DNA of 64,000 nucleotides from UBA7236 sp964463165 (GCA_964463165.1 CAYXBK010000019.1:31492-95491); one strand, 5' to 3'. Shown: positions 25,999 through 34,576, counted from the stretch's first letter. Translations and numbers: made by a program. Notes: generated by a model not told the origin, from the letters alone.

Positions 25999-27033
25999 AT
26001 GAGGAGGTTTTTCACTCTGCTATTTTCATGTCTGTTTTTTGCTAACACACACGCACAGGACATACATTTTTCCCAATTCTATGCAGCGCCATTGAATTTG
26101 AATCCTGCATTAACAGGTGCCTTCAATGGCAATCTCCGCGGTATTCTGAATTACAGAAATCAATGGAATTCATTTGCACCGTTTAACACATTTGCCGCTT
26201 CCGTAGACATGAATTTCGGATCGAGTTTTCTGAAAAACGATTTAATGGGACTTGGATTAAGTGCATTTAACGACAGGGCAGGCAGTACCGATTTTTCAAG
26301 TACTGAAGTAAATATTTCCTACGCCTATATTAAAATGCTCGGTAATCAGTTTCACCGCAGTTATTTATCTGCGGGATTTCAGGGAGGATATGCGCAGAAA
26401 AGTGTGAATTATCTCGCCATGACATTTGCAAATCAATACAACGGTGTGAATTATGATCCGACAATCGGAACCGGTGAAGCAATTGCATTCGACAATCGCA
26501 GCTTTATTGATTTATCTGCCGGGCTTGTGTATTATCTTGTTCCCAGGGAAGACAGGTTCAGTATGTATATCGGCGGATCCGTTTTTCATGTGAACGAACC
26601 GGATCAGTCGATCGGTGCATCAGAAGATAAATTATATATGCGTCAATCGGCGCAGTTCGGATTTCAAAAACCGGTTGGAAAAATGACTTCACTCGTCGGC
26701 GGATATTGCGGCAATTTCCAGGGCCCGTATGTTGAGCATGTCGCGGGATTAAATCTGAAATTTTATTTAGACGGAATGCAATACAGCTCAACTGCAATTT
26801 CATTTGGCATATGGCAGCGTATCGTGAAAGATGTGGAAGCAACCTATCAGTCGGATGCGACGGTTATTTTAGCAAGAGTGGATTATGGTCAGTTCAGTGC
26901 GGGATTCAGTTATGACGTGAATATTTCTTCTCTCACAGCTGCAAGTAAAAATAATGGCGGCCCCGAAATTTCGCTTACATATATTGCCCCGCTTCCGGAG
27001 AAACCAAGAAAAATCCCCTGCCCTAAATTTTAA
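25999..27033 (+). CDS. PorP/SprF family type IX secretion membrane protein
   Basis: A 344-residue outer-membrane protein with a signal peptide (1-20, MRRFFTLLFSCL...ANTHAQ). The entry motif DIHFSQFYAAPLNLNPALTGAF, followed by NYRNQW, is diagnostic of PorP/SprF. The rest is a beta-barrel with Gly-Tyr/Phe alternation. Family members help T9SS deliver particular cargo; SprF is needed for SprB export in Flavobacterium. Here it is not next to a large adhesin, but several T9SS cargo proteins with SprB-like and type A signals occur in the window. The ATG at 25999 is chosen for the signal peptide. It diverges from rlmN. Confidence 0.92.
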   Translation: MRRFFTLLFSCLFFANTHAQDIHFSQFYAAPLNLNPALTGAFNGNLRGILNYRNQWNSFAPFNTFAASVDMNFGSSFLKNDLMGLGLSAFNDRAGSTDFSSTEVNISYAYIKMLGNQFHRSYLSAGFQGGYAQKSVNYLAMTFANQYNGVNYDPTIGTGEAIAFDNRSFIDLSAGLVYYLVPREDRFSMYIGGSVFHVNEPDQSIGASEDKLYMRQSAQFGFQKPVGKMTSLVGGYCGNFQGPYVEHVAGLNLKFYLDGMQYSSTAISFGIWQRIVKDVEATYQSDATVILARVDYGQFSAGFSYDVNISSLTAASKNNGGPEISLTYIAPLPEKPRKIPCPKF

Positions 27034-27052
27034 TTCCGGCAAAAAAATAATT

Positions 27053-27715
27053 ATGGGAAATTGGAATCTGCCGGTACTTTTCTTTTTTCTTTTTTATGCA
27101 TGTACCGGTTCAGCACAAAATCATCAGTTCAAGCTTGCAAACGGTAAATTAAGAGTAATCGATTTTTATATTTCCGGTGGCGATACGGTTTATCAGAAAT
27201 ATGAAAAAACAGTTTTGCAAATCGAAAATGGTGATTCGATTTTGGCAGTTGAATTTTTTAACAGCAGAAAAAACTGGTATTTATACCGCTATAAAATTGT
27301 AAATGGAAAACCAAATTTAGACGGCTGGCAAAAAGAATTTGATCTGGCCGGGATTTTACAAAACGAACGGTATTGCGAATTAGGTGAACGGGAATGCGGC
27401 ATCACAAATAAATACAGTTATTATCCCGGCGGGCAACTCAGCACAAAAGCAGGGTACAAAAAAAATACGCTCGACGGTTATACCTATTTCTATTACAGCA
27501 ATGGGCAATTGCGCCAGCAAATTGAATACAGGGAAGGGAAACTTTGGAATATTTTATCTTCATTCGACCAGGATGGCAATGCAATGGTAATAGGGGATTT
27601 TAAAGACGGGACCGGAACGGTGAATGTGTATTCAATGAATGGAAAATTAATTCAGCAAAAAATAATGGAGAAGGGGAGAGTGAAGAAAAAATTGAAAGTA
27701 AAGGGAGATCAGTAG
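27053..27715 (+). CDS. MORN-variant (YwqK-like) repeat protein, secreted
   Basis: A 220-residue protein with a signal peptide (1-23) from ATG 27053. The second half has MORN-type repeats: YSYYPGGQLSTKAGYKKNTLDG, YTYFYYSNGQLRQQIEYREG and VNVYSMNGKLIQQK. In Bacteroidota these are often labelled YwqK antitoxin, but that name is not evidence of a toxin pair; there is no toxin gene here. The gene starts 19 bases after the PorP/SprF stop codon, so the two are probably co-transcribed, and it may assist the outer-membrane protein. Function unknown. Confidence 0.8.
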   Translation: MGNWNLPVLFFFLFYACTGSAQNHQFKLANGKLRVIDFYISGGDTVYQKYEKTVLQIENGDSILAVEFFNSRKNWYLYRYKIVNGKPNLDGWQKEFDLAGILQNERYCELGERECGITNKYSYYPGGQLSTKAGYKKNTLDGYTYFYYSNGQLRQQIEYREGKLWNILSSFDQDGNAMVIGDFKDGTGTVNVYSMNGKLIQQKIMEKGRVKKKLKVKGDQ

Positions 27716-27758
27716 CAATTACACTTCTGTTGCGATAGAAACAAGAAGTAGGATTGCT
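27714..27758. terminator. Bidirectional stem between convergent genes
   Basis: An imperfect long inverted repeat: AGCAAT and a following CACTTCTGTT pair with AACAAGAAGTA and ATTGCT. It sits between the MORN gene and the convergent protease gene, but T runs are short. Confidence 0.45.
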
Positions 27759-27769
27759 AAAATAAAATT

Positions 27770-28537
27770 TCAAAACACACATTGATCTCCATGCTTTCGC
27801 AGCCATTCTTCCGCTAATTCATATCCGGGCATTGCTTTCTCAACCTGTTTCCAGAAACGATGCGAATGATTTAATTCAACAAGATGTGCGAGTTCATGAA
27901 TTAAAATATAATCAATTACTTCAGGCGGCGCAAATAATAAGCGGGCAGATATCGTAATATTTCCATCGTGACTGCAGGAGCCCCAATTGGAAATATTATC
28001 ACGGATGCTGAGTTTTTTTATAGGCTTTTTAAAATGTATTTCATTTAATTCGGCAACACGTTGTGCAATAACCGGCTGGAAATGATTGCCGATTAATTTG
28101 CTTACCAGGTATGTTTTATGTTTTTGTTCCTGGCGGCTGCTCATTCCTTCCGAAATTGTAAGAAACAACACTTCATTTTTTAATTCACCGCTGCTTGAAT
28201 TTTTATGTGGCGTGGATTTAATGCGAATTAAAAATTCCTTCCCCATTACTTTAATTGTATCTCCGTCGTGATATTGCCGGTAAAGAGGTGTTTTTTTGTG
28301 CAGCTGATGTTTTGCGATATATCCTTTTGCCCAGTCTGTCAGTTCGATTTGCTGTTGCAGTCGTTCGGCTTCCGTCATGTATTTTGAAAGACGGATATAA
28401 ATTCCTTTTTGGCCGATACTTGCACGGCAGTCATATCTGTTTTCGAGATAAATAAACACAGTGAATTTCCGTTCACCTACTTCAATGATCTCTTCCTTTA
28501 CAAGTACCGATCTTTTTTCTTTAGTAAACAATCCCAT
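27770..28537 (-). CDS. YgjP-like/SprT-type zinc metalloprotease
   Basis: A 255-residue protein of the YgjP-like (DUF45, M48-like) family. The zinc site HELAH is in DYILIHELAHLVELNHSHRFWKQVEKAMPGYE near residue 206, with the downstream His and the FW pair typical of this family. The N-terminal half (ASIGQKGIYIRLSKYM, GKEFLIRIKSTPHKNS) is the usual beta-rich domain. The short form KLSIRDNISNWGSCSHDGNITISARLLFAPPEVIDY precedes the site. Members are cytosolic and some act with type I restriction loci, but no restriction genes are here. Substrate unknown. Confidence 0.85.
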   Translation of the reverse strand: MGLFTKEKRSVLVKEEIIEVGERKFTVFIYLENRYDCRASIGQKGIYIRLSKYMTEAERLQQQIELTDWAKGYIAKHQLHKKTPLYRQYHDGDTIKVMGKEFLIRIKSTPHKNSSSGELKNEVLFLTISEGMSSRQEQKHKTYLVSKLIGNHFQPVIAQRVAELNEIHFKKPIKKLSIRDNISNWGSCSHDGNITISARLLFAPPEVIDYILIHELAHLVELNHSHRFWKQVEKAMPGYELAEEWLRKHGDQCVF

Positions 28538-28614
28538 CTGCAGCCTGCGATCCAGTTTTTGATTTTATTTAAGCGGCAAACTTAAATAAGGTTTCGGTTC
28601 CGGAGAAAAACATT

Positions 28615-29301
28615 TTAATCGTCGCCATACTTTTTTAGTTCAGTGCCGATCATGTCAATTGTATTTTGCTGTGTGGCAATTTCATTTTTTTTCGCTTCCT
28701 GATTTTTTGCATTTTGATCCAAACCGGCTTTCGCTTTTTCAATTGCCGCATTGCATTCCTCTATCGAATTATTTAATTGTTCTTTTTCTTTTTCAAGGTC
28801 CTTCTGATCTGCCTGTTTTTTCTCAAGGTCTTTTTGAGCAACCGCCAGCGATTCGGCAATTTTTAATTTCTCGGTGTGCAATCCGAATTTGCGCATAAAT
28901 GCGGCGGCCTCCTGATATTTACCCGGATTGGTTGCTGCAGAAAGGAAAATTCCGTCCGCATTAAAAAATCCGGAAACTTTCACTCCCGTTTTTGATTCTT
29001 CAAATAAAAAATACGCAGTAACCGGAGCCGCCGACATTTGCGGAAGCACAAGATTATTTATCATGAATTCGTGCTTCCCCGTTTCCTCAAACTGCGGTTT
29101 CTTTTGCTTTGTATCGATCCAGCTGCGCAACGCTTTTACAATTTCTTTTTCACTCATGCCTTCAATCATTATACTATACCCGGTGCGTTCGCCAAGGCTG
29201 ATGGTTGATGTTCCTTCTGTAACGGTAAATTCTTTTTGCCCAAACATAATTGCCGGCACAAAAAATAATATTATCAGCAATAATTTTTGAATTGATTTCA
29301 T
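28615..29301 (-). CDS. Secreted protein with C-terminal coiled coil
   Basis: A 228-residue protein with a signal peptide (1-22, ending in MFGQ). Residues ~25-140 form a compact domain (VTEGTSTISLGERTGYSIMIEG, FMINNLVLPQMSAAPVTAYFLFEESKTGVKVSGFFNADG) with no family I recognise. Residues ~145-225 are a Lys/Glu/Gln coiled coil (QKDLEKKQADQKDLEKEKEQL...). It is probably periplasmic. Its upstream gap contains a nine-unit heptamer array at 29344-29406, on the side of the divergent gene at 29543. Function unknown. Confidence 0.75.
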   Translation of the reverse strand: MKSIQKLLLIILFFVPAIMFGQKEFTVTEGTSTISLGERTGYSIMIEGMSEKEIVKALRSWIDTKQKKPQFEETGKHEFMINNLVLPQMSAAPVTAYFLFEESKTGVKVSGFFNADGIFLSAATNPGKYQEAAAFMRKFGLHTEKLKIAESLAVAQKDLEKKQADQKDLEKEKEQLNNSIEECNAAIEKAKAGLDQNAKNQEAKKNEIATQQNTIDMIGTELKKYGDD

Positions 29302-29343
29302 ATGATTGTTTTGTATGATTAAAATTTATTCGACAGTTCCCTC

Positions 29344-29412
29344 ATCTCAATACTCAATACTCAATACTTGATACTTGATACTTGATACTTGATACTTGAT
29401 ACTTGATACTGG
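29344..29412. repeat. Heptamer array (TACTCAA/TACTTGA), nine units
   Basis: ATCTCAA, TACTCAA twice, then TACTTGA six times in exact 7-base register (29344-29406), followed by TACTGG. It lies between divergent genes. Confidence 0.9.
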
Positions 29413-29495
29413 CTCCTATTTCCAAACGAATCTAATTCTTTTTTCAAACTGTTTCAAATTGTTGTCACCTGCAGAACTGCGATGTGCAGAATATA

Positions 29496-29525
29496 TTTGT
29501 CTCAAAGTTTAATTTGATAACTTTG
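29496..29525 (+). promoter_or_regulatory. Promoter of the DUF5723 gene
   Basis: TTTG at 29496, 18 bases, then TAACTTTG at 29518-29525, both full consensus. The start codon at 29543 follows 17 bases later. Confidence 0.75.
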
Positions 29526-29542
29526 GAAAAATAATTTGATGT

Positions 29543-30928
29543 ATGCGCAGAGTCCTTTATTGTTTCATTCTGATATCTGGTTTTAGCGCAACTGCTCTTA
29601 ATGCGCAGATTGAAGAATCCGCATTCAGTGCCACCGGCCGCGGAGGAACAGCAACAACATTTGTAACGGATTATCAGGCAATCGGTATCAATCCGGCAAA
29701 CCTTGGTTTTGATACTGAATTTGGAATCACACTCGGAATTGCGGAATTAGGATATTCATTTTATTCGGATGCATTGCTTCGCGATGACGTGCGTGCAATT
29801 GTTTTTAATAACGACGATACAATTACACAGGCGGAAGCCGAAACAATTGCAAATGCTTTTGTTGAAAACGGAATGGCCTTTAATCTGAATGTCATGCCGC
29901 TCGGATTAAGTTTTAAAATCCCGAAATTCGGCACCATCGCATTCAGTTATACGGCAAATGCAAATTATCACAGCACATTTGGAGGCCAGGCGCCTCAAAT
30001 TATTTTTGAAGGATATAATTATGAGGAATATTTCGACACTGTAATTGTAACGGCAGATGAAATCTATGCGGTTGCGTATGAGCCGCTCAGTCTTTCCGAT
30101 TTATTCGACGGCACCGATATTTCATTTAATGCAAAAAGTGAAATCAACTTCGCATACGGTACTGAATTACTCAGCACAGATAAATTCGGATTATATGGCG
30201 GCATCGGAATTAAATATATTATGAGCCATGCCTATCTGAATTTTCTCGCCGAAAACGGAACCATTACCGGTATCAGTGCGCTCGGCCTGGATATTCTTGA
30301 GCTTACAACAAGTGAAACAAACCCGCTTACTTCAAATTCGTTGCAGCCCGTTGGAACCGGATGGGGTTTTGATTTCGGATCAAGTATTAAAATAGGTGAA
30401 ACACTTACGCTGGGTGCTGCAGTAACAGATATCGGCAAAGTGAATTATACAGCCAATTTGCTGCAGTTGAACGATTATGTTTTGGATACATTGCGTTTCA
30501 GCGGCGTTACATCAACCGATCCGATTCAGATCATTGATCAGATATTGACTGATGAAAATATTGTTGCCTATTCGGGCCTATCTTCTTTTACCGAAACCCT
30601 GCCTACGAATTTCAGAATTGGCGCATCCTTAAAACTTGGAGATTTCATCGACGTGGGTGTTGATGGTGTATTCCCGATGAATGACGTTGCAGGTGCTTAT
30701 ACATCACCGCTTTTCGGAATCGGAGGTCAGGTAAAAATCCTGGGTATTTTAAAACCGAGTATCGGGCTCACATCAGGAGGCGGTTATGCAACCAATATTC
30801 CGGCAGGACTCACATTCGATTTCGATATCTGGGAAGCTGGGATCGCATCACGAGATATCCTCACATGGTTTGGTGAAGCAAGGCCAAATGTTTCAGTTGC
30901 TTTTGGATTTTTGCGGTTTAAGATCTGA
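29543..30928 (+). CDS. DUF5723 family outer-membrane beta-barrel protein
   Basis: A 461-residue protein with a signal peptide (1-21, ending in ALNAQ). The N-terminus AFSATGRGGTATTFVTDYQAIGINPANLGF is typical of DUF5723, a Bacteroidota family with FadL-like long barrel character. Gly-aromatic strands and loops continue to the end, which is RFKI. The family's role is not established; an outer-membrane channel or scaffold is likely. A strong promoter lies upstream and the gene converges with the dipeptidase gene, leaving one base between stop codons. Confidence 0.85.
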   Translation: MRRVLYCFILISGFSATALNAQIEESAFSATGRGGTATTFVTDYQAIGINPANLGFDTEFGITLGIAELGYSFYSDALLRDDVRAIVFNNDDTITQAEAETIANAFVENGMAFNLNVMPLGLSFKIPKFGTIAFSYTANANYHSTFGGQAPQIIFEGYNYEEYFDTVIVTADEIYAVAYEPLSLSDLFDGTDISFNAKSEINFAYGTELLSTDKFGLYGGIGIKYIMSHAYLNFLAENGTITGISALGLDILELTTSETNPLTSNSLQPVGTGWGFDFGSSIKIGETLTLGAAVTDIGKVNYTANLLQLNDYVLDTLRFSGVTSTDPIQIIDQILTDENIVAYSGLSSFTETLPTNFRIGASLKLGDFIDVGVDGVFPMNDVAGAYTSPLFGIGGQVKILGILKPSIGLTSGGGYATNIPAGLTFDFDIWEAGIASRDILTWFGEARPNVSVAFGFLRFKI

Positions 30929-30929
30929 T

Positions 30930-31664
30930 CTACTCAATTATTTTATATTTCGATTTCGCAGTTTCCCTCGAACATGAATTATAATGCCACCACTCGGTGG
31001 GCAGCTGCCGGAAACCGGCTTGCTGCATTACAGTTCTCAAAAGTTTCCTGTTAGCTATTTGCTGGGTTGTTAATTTACCCTCAATTAAAAAATGCGCTTC
31101 CAGTTGTGGTTGCGCCAGCTCGCCAAAAAAATCGAAGGTTGTACCCATGTCAACCGGATTTCCCTGCCGGTCGCATAAGGTAATATCGAGCGCCGCACCA
31201 TAATTATGCACCGAATGCTGGGCAGGATTTGAAACATATTTGGTTTTTTCACCTCCCGGCACGTTTACGATATCCCACATTTTTTTCTGCACACTTAATG
31301 GCCTGGCCGCATCATAGATCAGGAAACGCATATTGCTGTCACGTGCATTGAGCAATGCAAAAGCTTTTCTCAATTTGTCGGCAACATCCTTTTGAGCATA
31401 GGCATTTTTGAGATCGCCGTAAACATCCGCATGCAGAAAATTGTCCGTTCCGGAATATTTCAGGTCCACAAAAACCCCCGGAACTGCCGACTCCAGATCC
31501 ACAAGCCCGGCATCCAGCATTTCCTGCTCCACCGGTGATATGCTTTTCTGTTTTACTTTTTCAGAAATTACCACCGTTTCGGGGTTCTGATCCGGGGTTT
31601 GATTTGATTTTTGCCCGCAGGAAATCATCAAAACAACAGAAGCAATTGTGATGAAGCGCAGCAT
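30930..31664 (-). CDS. M15D family D-Ala-D-Ala dipeptidase (VanX-like) lipoprotein
   Basis: A 244-residue protein with a lipobox (VLMISC, Cys16). The M15D domain has the zinc-site motif SVHNYGAALDITL (H and D ligands) and the C-terminal EWWHYN (catalytic Glu and third ligand His), plus RFLIYDAARPLSVQKKMWD, all typical of VanX/DdpX. Such enzymes cut D-Ala-D-Ala or related peptides from peptidoglycan turnover. Because it is a chromosomal lipoprotein with no vanH/vanA genes nearby, a cell-wall recycling role is more likely than vancomycin resistance. Confidence 0.9.
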   Translation of the reverse strand: MLRFITIASVVLMISCGQKSNQTPDQNPETVVISEKVKQKSISPVEQEMLDAGLVDLESAVPGVFVDLKYSGTDNFLHADVYGDLKNAYAQKDVADKLRKAFALLNARDSNMRFLIYDAARPLSVQKKMWDIVNVPGGEKTKYVSNPAQHSVHNYGAALDITLCDRQGNPVDMGTTFDFFGELAQPQLEAHFLIEGKLTTQQIANRKLLRTVMQQAGFRQLPTEWWHYNSCSRETAKSKYKIIE

Positions 31665-31742
31665 TCTGCAAATATCTTATTATTGAAAGGCTTTTTAGGG
31701 ATTATTTTTCCGACATATCTTTTATTTATGCCATTCCGGTCA

Positions 31743-31750
31743 TACCTTTG
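31743..31750 (+). promoter_or_regulatory. -7 box of the atp operon
   Basis: TACCTTTG, a perfect TAnnTTTG box. It overlaps an in-frame TTG at 31748, so translation must start further down, at GTG 31778 or later. A matching upstream TTTG was not seen. Confidence 0.6.
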
Positions 31751-31777
31751 CGCCGAATTTCAAAATACACCAGCATC

Positions 31778-32890
31778 GTGCATCTGACTAAGAAATTAAT
31801 ATCACCGATTTTACTGGGTTTAAGTTTAATGATTGGAACATCATCATTTGCTGCTGAGGAAGGCGGTGCATATGATGCGAAAGAGTTTGCCATGCACCAC
31901 GTTGCAGACTCACATGAATGGCATATTGTAAAAGGGTTTTCTATTCCACTGCCTTGCATTTTGATTCATGATGGACTTCATGTTTTCATGAGTAATAAGA
32001 TCCATGAAATGCATTTGGAAGAAGGACAAAAGGGTGTAACCGTATATCCTCCGATTGATGGTCATCTTAAAACTTCAACTGGTGAAGAATTAGGTTATAA
32101 TGGATTTTATTACAACGAAAGCGGTAAAATTGTGCATGCTGATGGAGCTTATGTTCTCGACCTTTCCATTACAAAAAATGTGGCAACATTGCTGATCGTT
32201 GCCCTCATCATGATTTTGATTTTTACATCTGTCGCAAAAGCATATAAACGCCGCGAAGACCGGGCGCCGAAGGGACTGCAAAGTTTTATGGAGCCGCTGA
32301 TCCTTTTTGTGCGTGATGAAGTGGTAAAACCGAACCTGGGAAATAAAACCGACCGGTATTTGCCATATATGCTTACCATATTTTTCTTTATCTGGATTTC
32401 GAATCTGCTCGGCTTGATTCCGCTCATTTCGAATCCGAATCTTACAGGAAATATTGCAGTTACGGCAGCATTGGCATTAATGACTTTCCTGCTTACAAAT
32501 CTTCATGCTAATAAATATTATTGGGGACATATTTTTAATCCGCCGGGTGTTCCGGGTTGGGTAAAAATCATTTTGGTGCCGATCGAATTAGCTGGCATTT
32601 TTATTAAACCCGTTGCATTGATGATTCGTCTTTTTGCGAATATCACGGCAGGCCATATTATCATCATCAGTTTGATCGGGTTGATTTTCATTTTTGGAAA
32701 AGCAGGCGAAAGTTTGGGTGGCGGATTGGGCAGTTCACTTGTTGCCGTTCCGTTTGCATTATTTATGAGTTTTCTGGAATTACTGGTAGCGGCATTGCAG
32801 GCATTTATTTTCACCATGCTGAGCGCATTATTTATTGCACTGGCACAGGAAGATCATCATGCACATGCTGAGCATGCCGAAGGACATTAA
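31778..32890 (+). CDS. atpB: ATP synthase F0 subunit a
   Basis: From GTG 31778 the protein has 370 residues. It starts with a cleavable-looking signal (HLTKKLISPILLGLSLMIGTSSFAA), then a periplasmic domain of about 120 residues, longer than in most bacteria, before the membrane part. The essential Arg is R284 in KPVALMIRLFANITAGHII, the residue facing the c-ring; IWISNLLGLIP and FLELLVAALQAFIFTML are further family motifs. The signal peptide and long N-terminal domain are known for Bacteroidota AtpB. The His-rich tail (HHAHAEHAEGH) is also notable. First gene of the atpBEFHAG operon. Confidence 0.93.
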   Translation: MHLTKKLISPILLGLSLMIGTSSFAAEEGGAYDAKEFAMHHVADSHEWHIVKGFSIPLPCILIHDGLHVFMSNKIHEMHLEEGQKGVTVYPPIDGHLKTSTGEELGYNGFYYNESGKIVHADGAYVLDLSITKNVATLLIVALIMILIFTSVAKAYKRREDRAPKGLQSFMEPLILFVRDEVVKPNLGNKTDRYLPYMLTIFFFIWISNLLGLIPLISNPNLTGNIAVTAALALMTFLLTNLHANKYYWGHIFNPPGVPGWVKIILVPIELAGIFIKPVALMIRLFANITAGHIIIISLIGLIFIFGKAGESLGGGLGSSLVAVPFALFMSFLELLVAALQAFIFTMLSALFIALAQEDHHAHAEHAEGH

Positions 32891-32923
32891 GTATTTATTT
32901 TAATCAATATAAAAAACAGTAAC

Positions 32924-33166
32924 ATGGATTTATTAACTATTATGCAGGCAGCTGAAGGCGGTGTGAAAGGTATCGCCGCGATCGGTGCAGGTTTGGCAGC
33001 AATTGGTGCCGGTATCGGTGTAGGCCGTATCGGTGGCTCAGCACTTGAGTCAATGGCTCGTCAGCCGGAAATGTTGGGAGATATCAGAACCAACATGATC
33101 GTAGCTGCAGCGCTTGTTGAAGGGGTTGCACTCTTCGCAGTGGTTATTGCCCTTTTACAGGGATGA
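32924..33166 (+). CDS. atpE: ATP synthase F0 subunit c
   Basis: An 80-residue double-helix protein that forms the rotating c-ring. Two Gly/Ala-rich helices flank the polar loop RQPEMLGDIR. The proton-binding carboxylate is Glu66 in AAALVEGVALFAV. The Gln/Ser/Thr set of sodium-binding c subunits is not seen, so a proton ring is likely. A long 17-bp hairpin follows directly, before atpF, and may protect or separate the upstream message, which must be translated about ten times more than its neighbours. Confidence 0.96.
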   Translation: MDLLTIMQAAEGGVKGIAAIGAGLAAIGAGIGVGRIGGSALESMARQPEMLGDIRTNMIVAAALVEGVALFAVVIALLQG

Positions 33167-33169
33167 GAA

Positions 33170-33208
33170 AAAATTCCGGTGACAACGGTTGGTTGTTGCC
33201 GGAATTTT
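33170..33208 (+). promoter_or_regulatory. 17-bp hairpin between atpE and atpF
   Basis: AAAATTCCGGTGACAAC / GTTGTTGCCGGAATTTT with a 5-base loop and two G-T pairs. It starts 3 bases after the atpE stop codon. A run of T is short, so partial termination or 3'-end protection of atpBE mRNA are both possible. Confidence 0.75.
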
Positions 33209-33247
33209 AATTTAAAACAGAATACTAATTAAACATAAAACAGAATT

Positions 33248-33760
33248 ATGATCCTGCTTGGCTCATTTGATATCATCACACCGGATCCGGGTTTATTTAT
33301 CTGGACCGTATTTGTTTTTCTGATCGTATTATGGGTGCTGAATAAATATGCTTTCGGCCCCATTAAAAATGCATTGGCAAAACGGGAAGAAGGAATTTCT
33401 GATGCTTTAAACCAGGCACAGAAAGCACGTGAAGAAATGGCGAATATGAAATCGGATAATGAGAAAATTCTGAATGAGGCCCGTGAAGAAAGAAGCCGTA
33501 TGTTGCGTGAAGCGAAAGAGGCAAAAGAACAATTAATTGCGGAAGCAAGAGAAAAAGCAAATACCGAATATAACAGGATCGTGGATGAAGCGAAAAATGC
33601 CATCAATAATCAGAAAATGGCAGCCTTGATCGAAATTAAAAATCAGGTCGGAACAATGGTGCTGGATGTGAGTGAAAAAGTATTGCGCCGCGAACTCGAT
33701 AATAAATCCGATCAGGAAAATTATATTAAAAAATTAGTGGACGAAATTAAAGTGAATTAA
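33248..33760 (+). CDS. atpF: ATP synthase F0 subunit b
   Basis: A 170-residue subunit: one N-terminal membrane helix (residues ~14-32, GLFIWTVFVFLIVLWVLNKYAF), then a long charged coiled coil (KNALAKREEGISDALNQAQKAREEM ... AKEQLIAEAREKAN) that forms the peripheral stalk, and a C-terminal part (VLDVSEKVLRRELDN) that meets the delta subunit. The start is ATG 33248. The space after the stop codon is completely filled by a heptamer array before atpH. Confidence 0.93.
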   Translation: MILLGSFDIITPDPGLFIWTVFVFLIVLWVLNKYAFGPIKNALAKREEGISDALNQAQKAREEMANMKSDNEKILNEAREERSRMLREAKEAKEQLIAEAREKANTEYNRIVDEAKNAINNQKMAALIEIKNQVGTMVLDVSEKVLRRELDNKSDQENYIKKLVDEIKVN

Positions 33761-33843
33761 TCAGAGTCAAGAATCAAGAATCAGGAGCCAAGACTAAATC
33801 ATAGTTTCCAATCCTGACTCTTGAGTCCTGACTCCTGACTCTA
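33761..33843. repeat. Heptamer array in two opposed arms between atpF and atpH
   Basis: Arm 1: TCAAGAA twice, TCAGGAG, CCAAGAC (33767-33794). A 17-base spacer follows. Arm 2: TCCTGAC, TCTTGAG, TCCTGAC, TCCTGAC, TCT. Arm 2 is the same word family in the other orientation, so the two can pair as a long imperfect hairpin. It runs from the atpF stop to 5 bases before the atpH ATG. Confidence 0.85.
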
Positions 33844-33848
33844 AAAAT

Positions 33849-34409
33849 ATGTCAGCAACAAAATTAGCATCGCGATACGCAAAATCAATTCTTGATTTAG
33901 CCATTGAGCAAAACAAGGTTGATCAGGTATTAAATGATATGCGCTTACTCAACAATGCAGTTGATTCGAACCGCGATTTTTATTTAATGCTGAAAAGCCC
34001 GATTGTAAATGGGGATAAAAAAATGGAAGTGGTGCTGAAAGCTTTTCACACAAGCATTTCTGAAATGACTGAGAATTTTATCGGCATCCTGATGCGCAAA
34101 AACCGCGAATCCTATCTCCCTGAAATTATTGATGAATTTATCAATCAATATAATTTATACAAGCATATCACACCGGTGAAAATTACAACTGCTCAGCAAA
34201 TCTCACCGGAAATGCAAAATACATTAATTGATAAATTAAAATCAACTGCGGGTTTGCAATTCATTGAATTAACAACCGCAATTGATGAATCACTTATCGG
34301 CGGGTATGTTTTACAATGGGAAGATAAGTTAATTGACAACAGTATTTCGAGAGGATTGGCAATGATGAAAGATGAATTCGATAACAATGATTATGTGAGG
34401 AAGTTTTAA
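33849..34409 (+). CDS. atpH: ATP synthase F1 subunit delta
   Basis: A 186-residue subunit linking the peripheral stalk to the top of F1. The N-terminal helical domain begins KLASRYAKSILDLAIEQNKVDQV, the usual OSCP/delta start. The C-terminal domain has FIELTTAIDESLIGGYVLQWEDKLIDNSISRGL, the conserved GGYVL(R/Q) region. Length and order in the operon (between atpF and atpA) are standard. The gene is flanked on both sides by heptamer arrays. Confidence 0.93.
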   Translation: MSATKLASRYAKSILDLAIEQNKVDQVLNDMRLLNNAVDSNRDFYLMLKSPIVNGDKKMEVVLKAFHTSISEMTENFIGILMRKNRESYLPEIIDEFINQYNLYKHITPVKITTAQQISPEMQNTLIDKLKSTAGLQFIELTTAIDESLIGGYVLQWEDKLIDNSISRGLAMMKDEFDNNDYVRKF

Positions 34410-34420
34410 GCTGGAAGCAT

Positions 34421-34444
34421 GAGCCAAGAATCAGGAGTCAGGAC
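34421..34444. repeat. Short heptamer array after atpH
   Basis: GAGCCAA, GAATCAG, GAGTCAG in register, the same words as arm 1 of the atpF-atpH array, a few bases after the atpH stop codon. Confidence 0.7.
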
Positions 34445-34504
34445 AAAAACGATTTGATAAAAAAATAGATTAATTAATAACCGGATAAAAGTACAAGCGT
34501 CAAA

Positions 34505-34567
34505 TACTAGATACTAGATACTAGATACTAGATACCAGATACTTGTTACTAAATACCCGATACTAAA
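34505..34567. repeat. Heptamer array (TACTAGA), nine units, before atpA
   Basis: TACTAGA four times, then TACCAGA, TACTTGT, TACTAAA, TACCCGA, TACTAAA, all in perfect 7-base register, ending 9 bases before the atpA ATG. Point variants without any indel are the notable feature. Confidence 0.92.
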
Positions 34568-34576
34568 TTCAAAACA

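Noticed and set aside
27053..27715. YwqK antitoxin of a toxin-antitoxin pair
   Set aside because: Only MORN-type repeats and a signal peptide are seen, and no toxin gene is adjacent.
30930..31664. Vancomycin resistance locus
   Set aside because: The VanX-like enzyme stands alone without vanH, vanA or regulators; a cell-wall turnover role is more likely.
31748..31777. Earlier TTG start for atpB
   Set aside because: The TTG lies in the TACCTTTG promoter box; GTG 31778 directly precedes the signal peptide.
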